This document shows positions 21,611 to 30,247 of a DNA stretch of 32,582 nt, one piece after another (position 1 is the stretch's first letter; every line of letters starts with the position of its first letter). The DNA lies in contig JAICNY010000008.1 of NCBI GenBank assembly GCA_025930955.1, forward strand, positions 1 to 32,582, in the 5' to 3' direction. The translations under genes were made by a program, and so were the position numbers. Under the pieces are notes generated by a model, which did not search any database, was not told where the DNA came from, and saw only the letters and a list, made by a program, of their open reading frames with translations. This stretch comes from Thermoleophilia bacterium. GTDB lineage: Bacteria > Actinomycetota > Thermoleophilia > Gaiellales > Gaiellaceae.

Positions 21611-23848
21611 ATGGGCCGGAAGAAGACGCCCGCGAAGACGCGTCCCCGCTCGCCGGCGCGCGTGAAGACGAAGCGGAAGCAGCGGCGGGCAAAGGGCACC
21701 GCGCATCCCGAGCTCGTAGGGCTCGGGCTGCTCGCGCTCGGGCTCTTCCTCGGGACCGTCCTCCTCGCCGGCTGGGACGGCGGCGAGGTGGGCGAGCGGG
21801 TAGACGCCTGGCTCGACGCAGCGATCGGCGGCGCCCGCATCGCGCTCCCGCCGTTCCTCGTCGCCGTCGGCGGGCTCATGGTCGCCCGCTCGGAGCTCGT
21901 CGACGTCCGTCCGTTCCGGACCGGGATCGCGATCTTCTCCGTCGGCCTCCTCGTCCTGCTCGGGGACGAGCGAGGCGGCGCGCTCGGAGGCCTCTCCGAC
22001 GCCGTCTTCGGCCGCCTGCTCGGTGCGACGGGGGCGTTCCTGCTCGGCGCCTTCCTCCTCTCCGCCGGGATCCTCCTCCTCACGGGGGCGTCCGTCGGCG
22101 CGCTCCTGCGGCGCTCGGCGGTGGCCGCCCGCGCCGCGCACGACCGCGCCCGCGAGGCGCGCCGCGCCGCGATCGAGGCCGCGGCGGCGAACCGCCCGCC
22201 CGCGCCGTTCGCCCCCGAGCCCGCCGGCCCGCCCGTCGACGGCGAGAAGTCCTTCCCCGACGTGGTGCGCGACGAGGAGGCGCTCGCGCTCGCCCCGGCG
22301 CTCGTCGACCAGCTCGCGCACGAGGAGCCGGAGGCGCTCGACGATCTCGACGAGCCGAGCGAGCCGTCGCTCTTCCCGGACGACCGGCCGCCGCTCGAGC
22401 ACGCGGACTACCGCCTGCCGGACCCGTCGCTCCTCCGCAAGTCCCGCCCGTCCGACGGCCAGCCCGCGAAGGCGACCGAGCGCACCGCGGAGGCCCTCGT
22501 CACCGCGCTCGCGAGCCACGGCGTCGAGGCGACCGTGATCGGCCAGGTCTCGGGGCCCCGCGTCACGCGCTACGAGCTCCAGCTCGCGCCCGGGACGAAG
22601 GTCGGCAAGGTCTCGAACCTGAAGGACGACCTCGCGTACGCGCTCGCCACGACGGAGATCCGCATCCTCGCGCCGATCCCGGGCAAGCAGGCGGTCGGCG
22701 TCGAGGTCCCGAACCTCGCGCCGAACATCGTGACGCTCGGCGACATCTTCGACACGATGCCGGCGAACGCGAGCCCGGTCAGCGTCTGGCTCGGCAAGGA
22801 CATCTCGGGCGCGTCCGTGTGGGCCGACCTCGCGCGCATGCCGCACCTCCTGATCGCCGGGACGACCGGCTCGGGGAAGAGCGGCTGCCTGAACACGATG
22901 CTCGTCTCCGTCCTCCTGCGCGCGACGCCGGACGAGGTGAGGATGATCCTCGTCGACCCGAAGCGCGTCGAGCTCGGGCTCTACGAATCGATCCCGCACC
23001 TGCTCACGCCCGTCGTCTCGAGCCCCAAGGCGGCCGCGGCCGTCCTCGCGAACGTCCTCACGGAGATGGAGCGCCGCTACGAGCGCATGTCGATCGCCCG
23101 CGCGCGCAACCTCTCCGAGCTGAACAGGGTCCTCCGCGAGCGTGGCGAGGCGCCCCTCCCGTACCTCATGGTCGTGATCGACGAGCTCGCCGACCTCATG
23201 ATGGTCTCGCCGCAGGAGGTCGAGGACGCGGTCATCCGGCTCGCGCAGAAGAGCCGCGCCGTCGGGATCCACCTCGTGCTCGCGACGCAGCGGCCGTCGG
23301 TCGACGTCATCACCGGGATGATCAAGGCCAACGTCCCGAGCCGGATCGCGTTCGCCGTCTCGTCGCAGACGGACAGCCGCGTGATCCTCGACACGTCCGG
23401 CGCGGAGAGCCTCCTCGGGCAGGGCGACATGCTCTTCAAGCCGCTCGGCACGTCGCGGCTCCAGCGCGTCCAGGGCGCGTACGTCTCGGACGAGGAGATC
23501 GCGCTCGTCGTCGAGGCCTGCCGCGGCCAGCGGGAGCAGGAGCTCGACGAAACGCTCCTCGAGGCGCCCGGCGTCCAGGTGACCGAGGGCGACGAGGAGG
23601 GCGACTTCGACCCGGACGAGGACCCGCTCCTCGAGCGCGCGATCGAGATCGTCGTGCAGACGCAGACCGCCTCAGTCTCGCTCCTCCAGCGGCGGCTGCG
23701 CGTCGGCTACACGCGCGCCGGACGGCTGATCGACATGCTCGAGCGGCGCGGGATCATCTCCGGCTACGAGGGCTCGAAGCCCCGCCGCGTGCTCGTCGGC
23801 GAGGCCGAGCTCGAGCACGCGCTGGCCGGTCATCCGTCCGAAGCCTGA
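21611..23848 (+). CDS. ftsK: DNA translocase FtsK/SpoIIIE
   Basis: 745 residues from ATG 21611; the track ORF (20408-23848) reads through the two upstream genes. FtsK pumps chromosomal DNA through the division septum and aligns dif sites. A basic N-terminus precedes about four membrane segments (residues 35-170, e.g. LVGLGLLALGLFLGTVLLAG and LGAFLLSAGILLLTGASVGALL). A variable acidic linker follows. The motor has RYELQLAPGTKVGKVSNLKDDLAYAL, Walker A AGTTGSGKSG (about 416-425) and Walker B LMVVIDELADLMM, then LATQRPSVDVITGMIKANVPSRIAF. The C-terminal winged-helix gamma domain (LLQRRLRVGYTRAGRLIDMLERRGII) recognises KOPS-type sites. No clear promoter; a small GGAGC/GCTCC hairpin (21578-21590) lies in the gap before it. 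Confidence 0.97.
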   Translation: MGRKKTPAKTRPRSPARVKTKRKQRRAKGTAHPELVGLGLLALGLFLGTVLLAGWDGGEVGERVDAWLDAAIGGARIALPPFLVAVGGLMVARSELVDVRPFRTGIAIFSVGLLVLLGDERGGALGGLSDAVFGRLLGATGAFLLGAFLLSAGILLLTGASVGALLRRSAVAARAAHDRAREARRAAIEAAAANRPPAPFAPEPAGPPVDGEKSFPDVVRDEEALALAPALVDQLAHEEPEALDDLDEPSEPSLFPDDRPPLEHADYRLPDPSLLRKSRPSDGQPAKATERTAEALVTALASHGVEATVIGQVSGPRVTRYELQLAPGTKVGKVSNLKDDLAYALATTEIRILAPIPGKQAVGVEVPNLAPNIVTLGDIFDTMPANASPVSVWLGKDISGASVWADLARMPHLLIAGTTGSGKSGCLNTMLVSVLLRATPDEVRMILVDPKRVELGLYESIPHLLTPVVSSPKAAAAVLANVLTEMERRYERMSIARARNLSELNRVLRERGEAPLPYLMVVIDELADLMMVSPQEVEDAVIRLAQKSRAVGIHLVLATQRPSVDVITGMIKANVPSRIAFAVSSQTDSRVILDTSGAESLLGQGDMLFKPLGTSRLQRVQGAYVSDEEIALVVEACRGQREQELDETLLEAPGVQVTEGDEEGDFDPDEDPLLERAIEIVVQTQTASVSLLQRRLRVGYTRAGRLIDMLERRGIISGYEGSKPRRVLVGEAELEHALAGHPSEA

Positions 23849-23904
23849 GCGAACCTAACCGTCCGATCGGTCGGGCGTCCTAGTAATGGAGGGCCGTGGT
23901 GGAG

Positions 23905-23910
23905 TAGCAT
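23905..23910 (+). promoter_or_regulatory. Candidate -10 element for the BMP lipoprotein gene
   Basis: TAGCAT, 45 bases before the GTG start, would give a 5' leader of about 39 nt ending in a good ribosome-binding site (GAGAGGGGAGG). Unlike most genes here this one would have a leader. A CCGATCGG palindrome lies about 40 bases upstream and could be an operator. Confidence 0.35.
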
Positions 23911-23955
23911 CGCGGCCAATTCGATGACCAAGGTGCGGATGAGAGGGGAGGTTCG

Positions 23956-25005
23956 GTGAACGCTTCGAGAAGGCTGCCCTGGCTTGCTCTTCTGCTCGCG
24001 GGCCTCGTGCTCGCTCTGGGCGCGGCGGCGTGCGGCGGCGACGACGACGACGACGGGAACGGTGCCGGAGACACGGCCGCCGAGACCGACGAGGGCGGTG
24101 AGGAGGAGCAGTTCCGGGTCGGCCTCGTGACCGACATCGGCGGGCTGAACGACCGCGGGTTCAACCAGCTCGCGTACCAGGGCCTGCAGCAGGCCGAGAG
24201 CGAGCTCGGCGTGGAGATCCGCGTGCTCGAGTCCAAGTCGGACGCGGACTACATCCCCAACCTCCAAACGCTCGCGGACGAGGGCTTCAATCTGATCATC
24301 TCGGTCGGGTTCCTCATGCAGGAGGCGACCGCGACGGCTGCGGAGACCTACCCGGAAACCAACTTCGCGATCATCGACGCGGCCTTCGACCCGGCGCTCC
24401 CGAACGCGCAGGGCGTGCTCTTCAAGGAGCAGGAGGCCGGCTATCTCGTCGGCTACCTCGCGGGGCTCGTGACCGAGAGCGGCACGGTATCGAGCGTGGG
24501 TGGCCAGAAGATCCCACCGGTCGACCGGTTCATCGCCGGCTTCCAGAAGGGCGCGACGGACGCGAACGCGGAGGTGCAGACGCTGAATGCGTACTCCCAG
24601 GACTTCGTCGACCAGGCGAAGTGCAAGGAGGTCGCACTCGACCAGATCAGCCGCGGCAGCGACGTGGTCTTCCAGGTCGCGGGCGGCTGCGGGCTCGGCG
24701 CGCTCGACGCGGCGAACGAGGAGAGCGTCTGGGGCATCGGCGTGGACGCCGACCAGGCCTTCCTCGGCGACTACGTCCTGACGAGCGCCGTGAAGCGCGT
24801 GGACGTCGCCGTCTTCTCGACGATCGAGCAGCTCGTGAACGGTGAGTTCGCGGGCGGCGAGACGACGTCCTACGGCCTGGCAGAGGACGGGGTCGGGATG
24901 GGCGAGACGAGCGCCAACGCGCCGCAGGAGGCGGTCGACGAGGCGCAGGCGCAGACGGACGCGATCATCGCGGGCGAAATCGAGATCCCCGAGACGGTCG
25001 AATAG
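23956..25005 (+). CDS. BMP family ABC transporter substrate-binding lipoprotein (probable nucleoside binder)
   Basis: 349 residues from GTG 23956. A lipoprotein signal peptide (NASRRLPWLALLLAGLVLAL) ends at GAAAC with the lipidated Cys26, followed by an Asp/Gly-rich linker. The binding domain starts FRVGLVTDIGGLNDRGFNQLAYQGL, the hallmark of the Bmp/Med family (PnrA/TmpC, BmpA), and continues with PETNFAIIDAAFD, GYLVGYLAGLVTESG and FVDQAKCKEVALDQISRGSDVVFQVAGGCGLG. Well-studied members bind purine nucleosides, so a nucleoside ligand is likely. It heads a four-gene importer operon and is separated from the ATPase gene by a strong palindrome that should raise binding-protein levels relative to the rest. 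Confidence 0.93.
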   Translation: MNASRRLPWLALLLAGLVLALGAAACGGDDDDDGNGAGDTAAETDEGGEEEQFRVGLVTDIGGLNDRGFNQLAYQGLQQAESELGVEIRVLESKSDADYIPNLQTLADEGFNLIISVGFLMQEATATAAETYPETNFAIIDAAFDPALPNAQGVLFKEQEAGYLVGYLAGLVTESGTVSSVGGQKIPPVDRFIAGFQKGATDANAEVQTLNAYSQDFVDQAKCKEVALDQISRGSDVVFQVAGGCGLGALDAANEESVWGIGVDADQAFLGDYVLTSAVKRVDVAVFSTIEQLVNGEFAGGETTSYGLAEDGVGMGETSANAPQEAVDEAQAQTDAIIAGEIEIPETVE

Positions 25006-25014
25006 ACGAAGCGG

Positions 25015-25044
25015 AGGGGCGCCCCGGCCGGCCGGGGCGCCCCT
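25015..25044 (+). terminator. 30-bp perfect palindrome after the lipoprotein gene (attenuating terminator)
   Basis: AGGGGCGCCCCGGCC (25015-25029) is directly followed by its exact complement (25030-25044), and one further T follows (TTT at 25043-25045). It starts 9 bases after the lipoprotein stop and ends 14 bases before the ATPase ATG. Partial termination or 3'-end protection of the lipoprotein mRNA is the likely role. Confidence 0.85.
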
Positions 25045-25058
25045 TTGCTCATGCGTCC

Positions 25059-26588
25059 ATGGCGGACCGGCCGCTCCTAGAGCTCGAGGGAATCACCAAG
25101 CGCTTCCCGGGCGTGGTCGCGAACGACGACGTCCATTTCGAGCTGGCCAAGGGCGAGGTGCACGCGCTCCTCGGCGAGAACGGGGCCGGCAAGTCCACGC
25201 TCATGAACATCCTCTACGGGCTCTACCACCCGGACGAGGGCGAGATCCGGCTGAACGGCGAGACGGTCCGGATCGACTCGCCGAGCCGGGCGATCGACCT
25301 CGGAATCGGGATGGTGCACCAGCACTTCATGCTCATCCCGGTCATGACCGTGGCGGAGAACATCGTCCTCGCCACGGAGCCGCACAAGGGCCCGTTCATC
25401 GACATCGCAGGCGCCGAGAAGCGCGTCCGCGAGCTCTCGGAGCAGTTCGGCCTCGCCGTGCGGCCCGAGGCGCGCGTCGAGTCGATCTCCGTCGGCCAGC
25501 AGCAGCGCGCCGAGATCCTCAAGGCGCTCTACCGGGGTGCCCAGATCCTCATCCTCGACGAGCCGACCGCGGTCCTGACGCCGCAGGAGGCACGCGAGCT
25601 CTTCGACATCATCGAGTCGCTCAAGGCCGAGGGGAAGTCGATCGTCTTCATCACGCACAAGCTGAACGAGGTGCTCGAGGTGGCCGACCGGATCACCGTC
25701 CTGCGCCGCGGGAAGACGATCGAGACCGTTCCGCGCGAAGGCGCGACCGAGCAGGGCCTGGCGACGCTCATGGTCGGCCGCGAGGTGCTCCTGCGCGTCG
25801 ACAAGCCGCCCGCGCACCCCGGCGACCCGGTGCTCTCCGTGACCGACCTCGAGGTGGACGACGAGCGCGGCCTTCCGGCCGTGCGCGGCGTCTCCCTCGA
25901 GGTGCGGGCGGGCGAGATCGTCGGCCTGGCGGGCGTCGACGGGAACGGGCAGAGCGAGCTCGTGGACGCGATCGCCGGCCTGCGCAAGGTGCGCGCCGGG
26001 AGAATCGTCGTCGCCGGGAAGGACGTGGCCGGCGCGAGCGCACGCGAGTCGCTCGACGCGGGCGTCGGCCACATCCCGGAGGACCGCCATCTGCGGGGCC
26101 TCGTCCTCGACTTCACGCTCGCCGAGAACCTCTCCCTCCACGACTACCGCACGGCGCCCGAGTCGCGGTTCGGCTGGCTCTACCCCCGCAAGATGGTCGC
26201 CAAGGCGCGGCGGATCCTCAAGGAGTTCGACGTGCGCGGCGGGGGCCCCGAGACGCCGGCCGCGTCGCTCTCGGGCGGCAACCAGCAGAAGGTCGTCGTC
26301 GCGCGCGAGGTCAGTCGGGATCCCGCCATCCTGCTCGCCGGGCAGCCGACCCGCGGGCTCGACGTCGGCGCGATCGAGTTCGTCCACCGGCGTCTCGTCA
26401 CCGAGCGCGACGAGGGTCGCGCGATCCTCCTCGTGAGCTTCGAGCTCGAGGAGGTTCTCTCCCTCTCCGACCGCATCCTCGTCATGTTCGAGGGCCGGAT
26501 CGTCGGCGAGTACTCGCCCGACGTGACCGAGGAGGAGCTCGGGATCGCCATGACGGGCGGTGGGCGCGAGCAGGAGGCGGCGGCGTGA
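25059..26588 (+). CDS. Nucleoside/simple-sugar-type ABC transporter, dual-domain ATPase
   Basis: 509 residues with two ATP-binding cassettes, as in NupA/YufO and sugar RbsA-type proteins. The first has LGENGAGKSTLMNIL (Walker A), the ABC signature variant SISVGQQQRAEILKAL and LILDEPTAVLTPQEA (Walker B), and FITHKL. The second has a degenerate Walker A (GVDGNGQSELVDAIAGL, lacking the GK-S/T), signature LSGGNQQKVVVARE and ILLAGQPTRGLDVGA with Gln replacing the catalytic Glu. This asymmetry is normal for the family; ATP hydrolysis is expected at one composite site. GTG of the next gene overlaps its stop. Confidence 0.95.
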   Translation: MADRPLLELEGITKRFPGVVANDDVHFELAKGEVHALLGENGAGKSTLMNILYGLYHPDEGEIRLNGETVRIDSPSRAIDLGIGMVHQHFMLIPVMTVAENIVLATEPHKGPFIDIAGAEKRVRELSEQFGLAVRPEARVESISVGQQQRAEILKALYRGAQILILDEPTAVLTPQEARELFDIIESLKAEGKSIVFITHKLNEVLEVADRITVLRRGKTIETVPREGATEQGLATLMVGREVLLRVDKPPAHPGDPVLSVTDLEVDDERGLPAVRGVSLEVRAGEIVGLAGVDGNGQSELVDAIAGLRKVRAGRIVVAGKDVAGASARESLDAGVGHIPEDRHLRGLVLDFTLAENLSLHDYRTAPESRFGWLYPRKMVAKARRILKEFDVRGGGPETPAASLSGGNQQKVVVAREVSRDPAILLAGQPTRGLDVGAIEFVHRRLVTERDEGRAILLVSFELEEVLSLSDRILVMFEGRIVGEYSPDVTEEELGIAMTGGGREQEAAA

Positions 26589-27838
26589 CCGAGCGGGAGC
26601 GGCGGCCGCCGGAGACACCTGGGCCGGCCGAGAACGCCCCCGATCCGGAGGACGCGCCGCGCTCCTTCACCGAGTCGGTTGGCGCATGGTTCGGAACCGC
26701 CGTCGGCGGCATCGCCATTCCGGTTGCCTCGACCGTGCTCGCGTTCCTCGTCGGCGGGCTCGTCGTCGCCGCGACCGGCCACAACCCGCTCGGCGCGTAC
26801 AAGGCGATCTTCGAGGGCACCGGGCTCAACCCGCTCTCGTACATCTCCGAGGACGACAGGCGAGGCGCGTGGGCCGACCTTCAGCAGACGCTCATCATCT
26901 TCACGCCGCTCGTCCTGACGGCGATCGCAGTCGCGTTCGCCTTCCGCTGCGGGATGTTCAACATCGGCGGCCAGGGCCAGTACCTCGTCGGTGTCTACGC
27001 GGCCGTGCTCGTCGGGACGAGCCTCTCCGGGACGCCGAGCTTCCTCCACATCCTGATCGCGATCGGCGCGTCGATCCTCGCGGGGGTGATCTGGGGCGGG
27101 ATCGCCGGGATCCTCAAGGCGACCGTCGGCGCCCACGAGGTGATCACGACGATCATGCTGAACTGGATCGCCATCTACGGCGGCCAGTACCTATTCGAGC
27201 TCGGCGGGCCGCTGCAGGGCGCCCAGGAGTCGATCCCGCGCTCCGACCCGGTGATGGACGCGGTCCATCTGCCCGCCTTCCCGCTTTCGACCGGCCTCCA
27301 GCCGCTCCACATCGGCGTGCTGGTCTCGATCGCCGCGCTCGTCGTCTACACGCTTCTTCTCAACCGCACGACGCTCGGCTACGAGGTGCGCGCGGTCGGC
27401 TTCAACCCCGAGGCGGCCCGCTACGGCGGCATCTCCGTCGGGCGGAGCTACTTCCTCGCGCTCGCCATCGCCGGCGCCTTCGCCGGGCTCGCCGGCTCGC
27501 TCGACATGCTCGGCTGGAAGTACACCGTGGCGACGAACGACATCCAGATTTCGGCGGTCGGGTTCACCGGGATCGCGGTCGCGCTGCTCGGGCGCAACAA
27601 GGCGGTGGGGATCTTCCTCGCCGCGCTCCTCTTCGCCGCGCTCCAGACGGGCACGTCCGCGCGCCAGCTCGACCCGGCCGTCTTCCCGCCGGAGCTCGCC
27701 ATCCACCTCTCGACGCTGATCCAGGCGCTCATCATCCTGTTCGTCGCGACCGAGCTCCTGATCGTCTACATCTGGGGCGCGCGGAAGCGGCTCGGGTTCG
27801 GCGGCCCCGCCCGCGTCCAGCCGGAGCTGAAGGCCTGA
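26585..27838 (+). CDS. ABC transporter permease (NupB/YufP-like)
   Basis: 417 residues from GTG 26585, overlapping the ATPase stop by 4 bp; the track ORF is longer by false read-through. A polar, Pro/Glu-rich N-terminus of about 40 residues precedes eight or more membrane segments (e.g. IAIPVASTVLAFLVGGLVVAA, TLIIFTPLVLTAIAVAFAF). FRCGMFNIGGQGQYLVG and ITTIMLNWIAIYGGQYL, with LGYEVRAVGFNPEAARYGGI, are typical of BPD_transp_2 permeases paired with BMP-type binding proteins. Forms a heterodimer with the next gene product in the membrane. Confidence 0.94.
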   Translation: MTERERRPPETPGPAENAPDPEDAPRSFTESVGAWFGTAVGGIAIPVASTVLAFLVGGLVVAATGHNPLGAYKAIFEGTGLNPLSYISEDDRRGAWADLQQTLIIFTPLVLTAIAVAFAFRCGMFNIGGQGQYLVGVYAAVLVGTSLSGTPSFLHILIAIGASILAGVIWGGIAGILKATVGAHEVITTIMLNWIAIYGGQYLFELGGPLQGAQESIPRSDPVMDAVHLPAFPLSTGLQPLHIGVLVSIAALVVYTLLLNRTTLGYEVRAVGFNPEAARYGGISVGRSYFLALAIAGAFAGLAGSLDMLGWKYTVATNDIQISAVGFTGIAVALLGRNKAVGIFLAALLFAALQTGTSARQLDPAVFPPELAIHLSTLIQALIILFVATELLIVYIWGARKRLGFGGPARVQPELKA

Positions 27839-29055
27839 TGGCGACGATCGACGCCGCCGAGCGCCCTCTCGCCGACCGTCTCCGCCGGCTCACCGAGCCG
27901 CGGGCGATCGCACTGCTCGGGATCGCGCTCGGGATCCTCGCGTTCTGGCTCGCGCTGCCGCCGTGGACGATCCGCGCGGCCGGCATCCCGATCTCCGTCG
28001 GCCTGCTCGGCGCGTTCGCCGGCCTCTGGGCGCTCATGCGCGACGAGCGGAAGCTCGGGATCTGGGCGATCGCCGTCTCCGGTCTGGGGATCGCGGCAGC
28101 GCTCTGGGCGCAGGGCCGTGACGAGAGCTCGCTCCAGGCGGTCGTCTCGGTCGGACTCGTGACCGCCACGCTCCGCTTCGCGACGCCGCTCGCGTTCGCC
28201 GCGATCGGCGGGATCTTCAACGAGCGCTCCGGGATCGTGAACATCGGCCTCGAAGGGATGATGCTCGCGGGCGCGTTCTTCGGGATCTACGTGGCCGCGG
28301 AGACGGGCTCGTGGGTGCTGGGGATCGTCGGCGCGATGATCGCCGGGGCGACGTTCGGGCTCATCCACGCGTTCTTCACGATCACGATGCGCGCCGACCA
28401 GATCGTGATCGGCTTCGCGATCAACTTCCTGGCGCTCGGGTTGACCGGCTATCTCTTCCGCTCGATCTACGGGCCCGAGGGAACGCCGTCCGACGTTCCC
28501 CGCATCCCGGACGTGTCGATGCCGCAGTTCATCAAGGACATCCCGTTCGTCGGGCCCGTGTTCGGCGACCTGAGCGTGATGACGTGGCTCATCATCGTCA
28601 TCGTCGTCCTCTCCTGGGCCGTCATCTTCAAGACGCCGATCGGCCTGCGGCTGCGCTCGGTCGGCGAGCACCCGCGCGCCGCCGAGACGGTGGGGATCTC
28701 CGTTTACAAGATCCGCTACGGGGCCGTCATCCTCTCGGGGATCCTCGCCTCGCTCGGCGGGGCGTACATCTCGTTCGGCTTCGGGGGCTCGTTCAACGAG
28801 AACATGAGCGGCGGGCGCGGCTTCATCGCGCTCGCGGCCGTCATCCTCGGGAAGTGGCACCCGGTCGGCGCGTTCGGCGCGTGCCTCCTGTTCGGCTTCG
28901 CGAGCGGCCTCGCGCAGCGGCTCCAGGGCGAGGCGGACATCTCCGCGAACCTCCTCTCGACGCTTCCATACGTGCTCGTGCTGATCGCGCTCGTCGGCGT
29001 GATCGGGCGCTCGCGCCCGCCGGCGGCCGTCGGGCGGCCGTACGTGAAGCAGTAG
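27838..29055 (+). CDS. ABC transporter permease (NupC/YufQ-like)
   Basis: 405 residues from ATG 27838, overlapping the previous stop by one base. It begins with three extra hydrophobic segments (residues 20-85), then the conserved permease core: TLRFATPLAFAAIGGIFNERSGIVNIGLEGMMLAG, ITMRADQIVIGFAINFLALG, TPIGLRLRSVGEHPRAAETVGI and GRGFIALAAVILGKWHPVGA. The NERSGIVNIGLEGMML segment is diagnostic of the second permease of BMP-type nucleoside importers. It completes the transporter (binding protein, dual ATPase, two permeases). Confidence 0.95.
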   Translation: MATIDAAERPLADRLRRLTEPRAIALLGIALGILAFWLALPPWTIRAAGIPISVGLLGAFAGLWALMRDERKLGIWAIAVSGLGIAAALWAQGRDESSLQAVVSVGLVTATLRFATPLAFAAIGGIFNERSGIVNIGLEGMMLAGAFFGIYVAAETGSWVLGIVGAMIAGATFGLIHAFFTITMRADQIVIGFAINFLALGLTGYLFRSIYGPEGTPSDVPRIPDVSMPQFIKDIPFVGPVFGDLSVMTWLIIVIVVLSWAVIFKTPIGLRLRSVGEHPRAAETVGISVYKIRYGAVILSGILASLGGAYISFGFGGSFNENMSGGRGFIALAAVILGKWHPVGAFGACLLFGFASGLAQRLQGEADISANLLSTLPYVLVLIALVGVIGRSRPPAAVGRPYVKQ

Positions 29056-29068
29056 CCAGCGCGGCCGG

Positions 29069-29074
29069 TAGAGT
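29069..29074 (+). promoter_or_regulatory. Candidate -10 element for the small membrane protein gene
   Basis: TAGAGT ends 8 nt before GTG 29083, giving a predicted start within two bases of the initiation codon. Confidence 0.35.
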
Positions 29075-29082
29075 CGCCGCCG

Positions 29083-29427
29083 GTGCGGAACCCGGTCGCC
29101 TTCCTCGCGCTCCTCGTCGCCCTGCTCGCGCTCGGCGCGGTGGCCGGCACGGGGTACGTCGCGCAGACGCGGTTCGAGGTGAGCTGGCTCGAGGCGGCGT
29201 ACGGGATCCCGGTCGTCGTCGTCCTCGCCCTCCTGGCCCTCGTGCTCGCGAACCGTGCACGGATGCGGCACCAGCGCACGCTCGGGCGGTCGGGCGGGAC
29301 GGCGATCGCGGGGCTCGCGCGGGTCGTCGCCGGGCTCGCGCTCCTCTGCGCGGCCGCGGCCGTCGTGGCCCTGATCGTCTTCTTCGTGCTCGTCCAGACG
29401 GACGGGCTCACGGAGGCCCCGTGGTAG
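29083..29427 (+). CDS. Small integral membrane protein, unknown function
   Basis: 114 residues from GTG 29083 with three likely membrane segments: residues 5-26 (VAFLALLVALLALGAVAGTGYV), about 38-55 (AAYGIPVVVVLALLALVLA) and about 77-106 (LARVVAGLALLCAAAAVVALIVFFVLV). A basic stretch NRARMRHQRTLGRSGG lies between the second and third and should be cytoplasmic. No known family was recognised. It sits between the importer operon and a RodZ-like gene, 70 bp before the latter, and could be co-transcribed with it. Confidence 0.7.
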   Translation: MRNPVAFLALLVALLALGAVAGTGYVAQTRFEVSWLEAAYGIPVVVVLALLALVLANRARMRHQRTLGRSGGTAIAGLARVVAGLALLCAAAAVVALIVFFVLVQTDGLTEAPW

Positions 29428-29456
29428 CGACCTGCGTGGTCGGTCGCCACGGAAGC

Positions 29457-29462
29457 TACAAT
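29457..29462 (+). promoter_or_regulatory. Candidate -10 element for the RodZ-like/cinA operon
   Basis: TACAAT is the closest match to the TATAAT consensus in this part of the window. It would give a leader of about 29 nt before ATG 29498. No convincing -35 was identified. Confidence 0.45.
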
Positions 29463-29497
29463 CGCAAGCTGCTCCGCCGCACCACCCCCTAGAGGCC

Positions 29498-30247
29498 ATG
29501 TTCGAGATCGGCAACAGCCTGCGTGAAGCCCGGCTCCGCCAGGGGCTCGACCTCGCGCGCGTCGAGGACGACACGAAGATCCGCGCGAAGTACCTCCAGG
29601 GGCTCGAGGACGAGCGCTTCGAGGTGCTCCCCTCCGAGACGTACGTCAAGGGCTTCCTCCGCACGTACGCCGAGTACCTCGGCCTCGACGGGCAGCTCTA
29701 CGTCGACGAGTACAACTCCCGCTTCTCCGCGGCGGAGGAGCCGCCGATCGCCTCGCCGCCCGCGCGCCGGCGGCGGCGGCGCGCGGCCGAGTCGAACCTC
29801 GTCGTCGCCGCGCTCGCCGGGATCGTCGCCGTGGCGGTGCTCGTCGTCGTCGCGTTCACCCTCTCGGAGGGCCGGCCGGACGTCTCGCCGACCGCGGGCC
29901 TCGGGCCCGGGACGACGACCGGGGCGCAGCCGGAGACGACGACGGAGGAGACCGGGACGGCGCCGCCGCCCGCGAACCGCGCGAGCGTCGCGCTCGTGCT
30001 CGTGGCGAGCCGCGGCGACTGCTGGGTGACGGTCCGGCGCGGCGCCCCGAACGGCGACGTCGTCTTCTCCGGGACGATCTACCAGGGTGAGACCCAGCGG
30101 TTCACCGGACGGCGGCTCTGGCTCGAGTTCGGCGACGCGCCCTCGGAGAACCTGAACGTCCGGCTGAACGGCCGGCGCGTGCGGGACTTCCCCGTCGGCG
30201 AGCCGGTCGTGATCGTGACGCCCGAGGGCGTCCGAGCCCAGGATTGA
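29498..30247 (+). CDS. RodZ-like helix-turn-helix membrane protein with DUF4115
   Basis: 249 residues. The N-terminal Xre-type HTH_25 domain (residues 1-72) reads GNSLREARLRQGLDLARVEDDTKIRAKYLQGLEDERFEVLP and ETYVKGFLRTYAEYLGLD, as in RodZ. A basic stretch RRRRRR precedes one membrane helix (about 101-122), then a Thr/Pro/Glu-rich linker, and an external DUF4115 domain (about 165-245; RGDCWVTVRRG and LWLEFGDAPSENLNVRLNGR). RodZ connects MreB to the membrane and organises cell-wall elongation; whether this organism has MreB is not visible. It overlaps cinA by 4 bp and is part of the rodZ-cinA-thpR-recA arrangement. Confidence 0.88.
   Translation: MFEIGNSLREARLRQGLDLARVEDDTKIRAKYLQGLEDERFEVLPSETYVKGFLRTYAEYLGLDGQLYVDEYNSRFSAAEEPPIASPPARRRRRRAAESNLVVAALAGIVAVAVLVVVAFTLSEGRPDVSPTAGLGPGTTTGAQPETTTEETGTAPPPANRASVALVLVASRGDCWVTVRRGAPNGDVVFSGTIYQGETQRFTGRRLWLEFGDAPSENLNVRLNGRRVRDFPVGEPVVIVTPEGVRAQD

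Noticed and set aside
25059-26588. Degenerate second Walker A and Gln in Walker B as a damaged ATPase
   Set aside because: This asymmetry is characteristic of dual-cassette ATPases of the sugar/nucleoside type, so the protein is probably functional.
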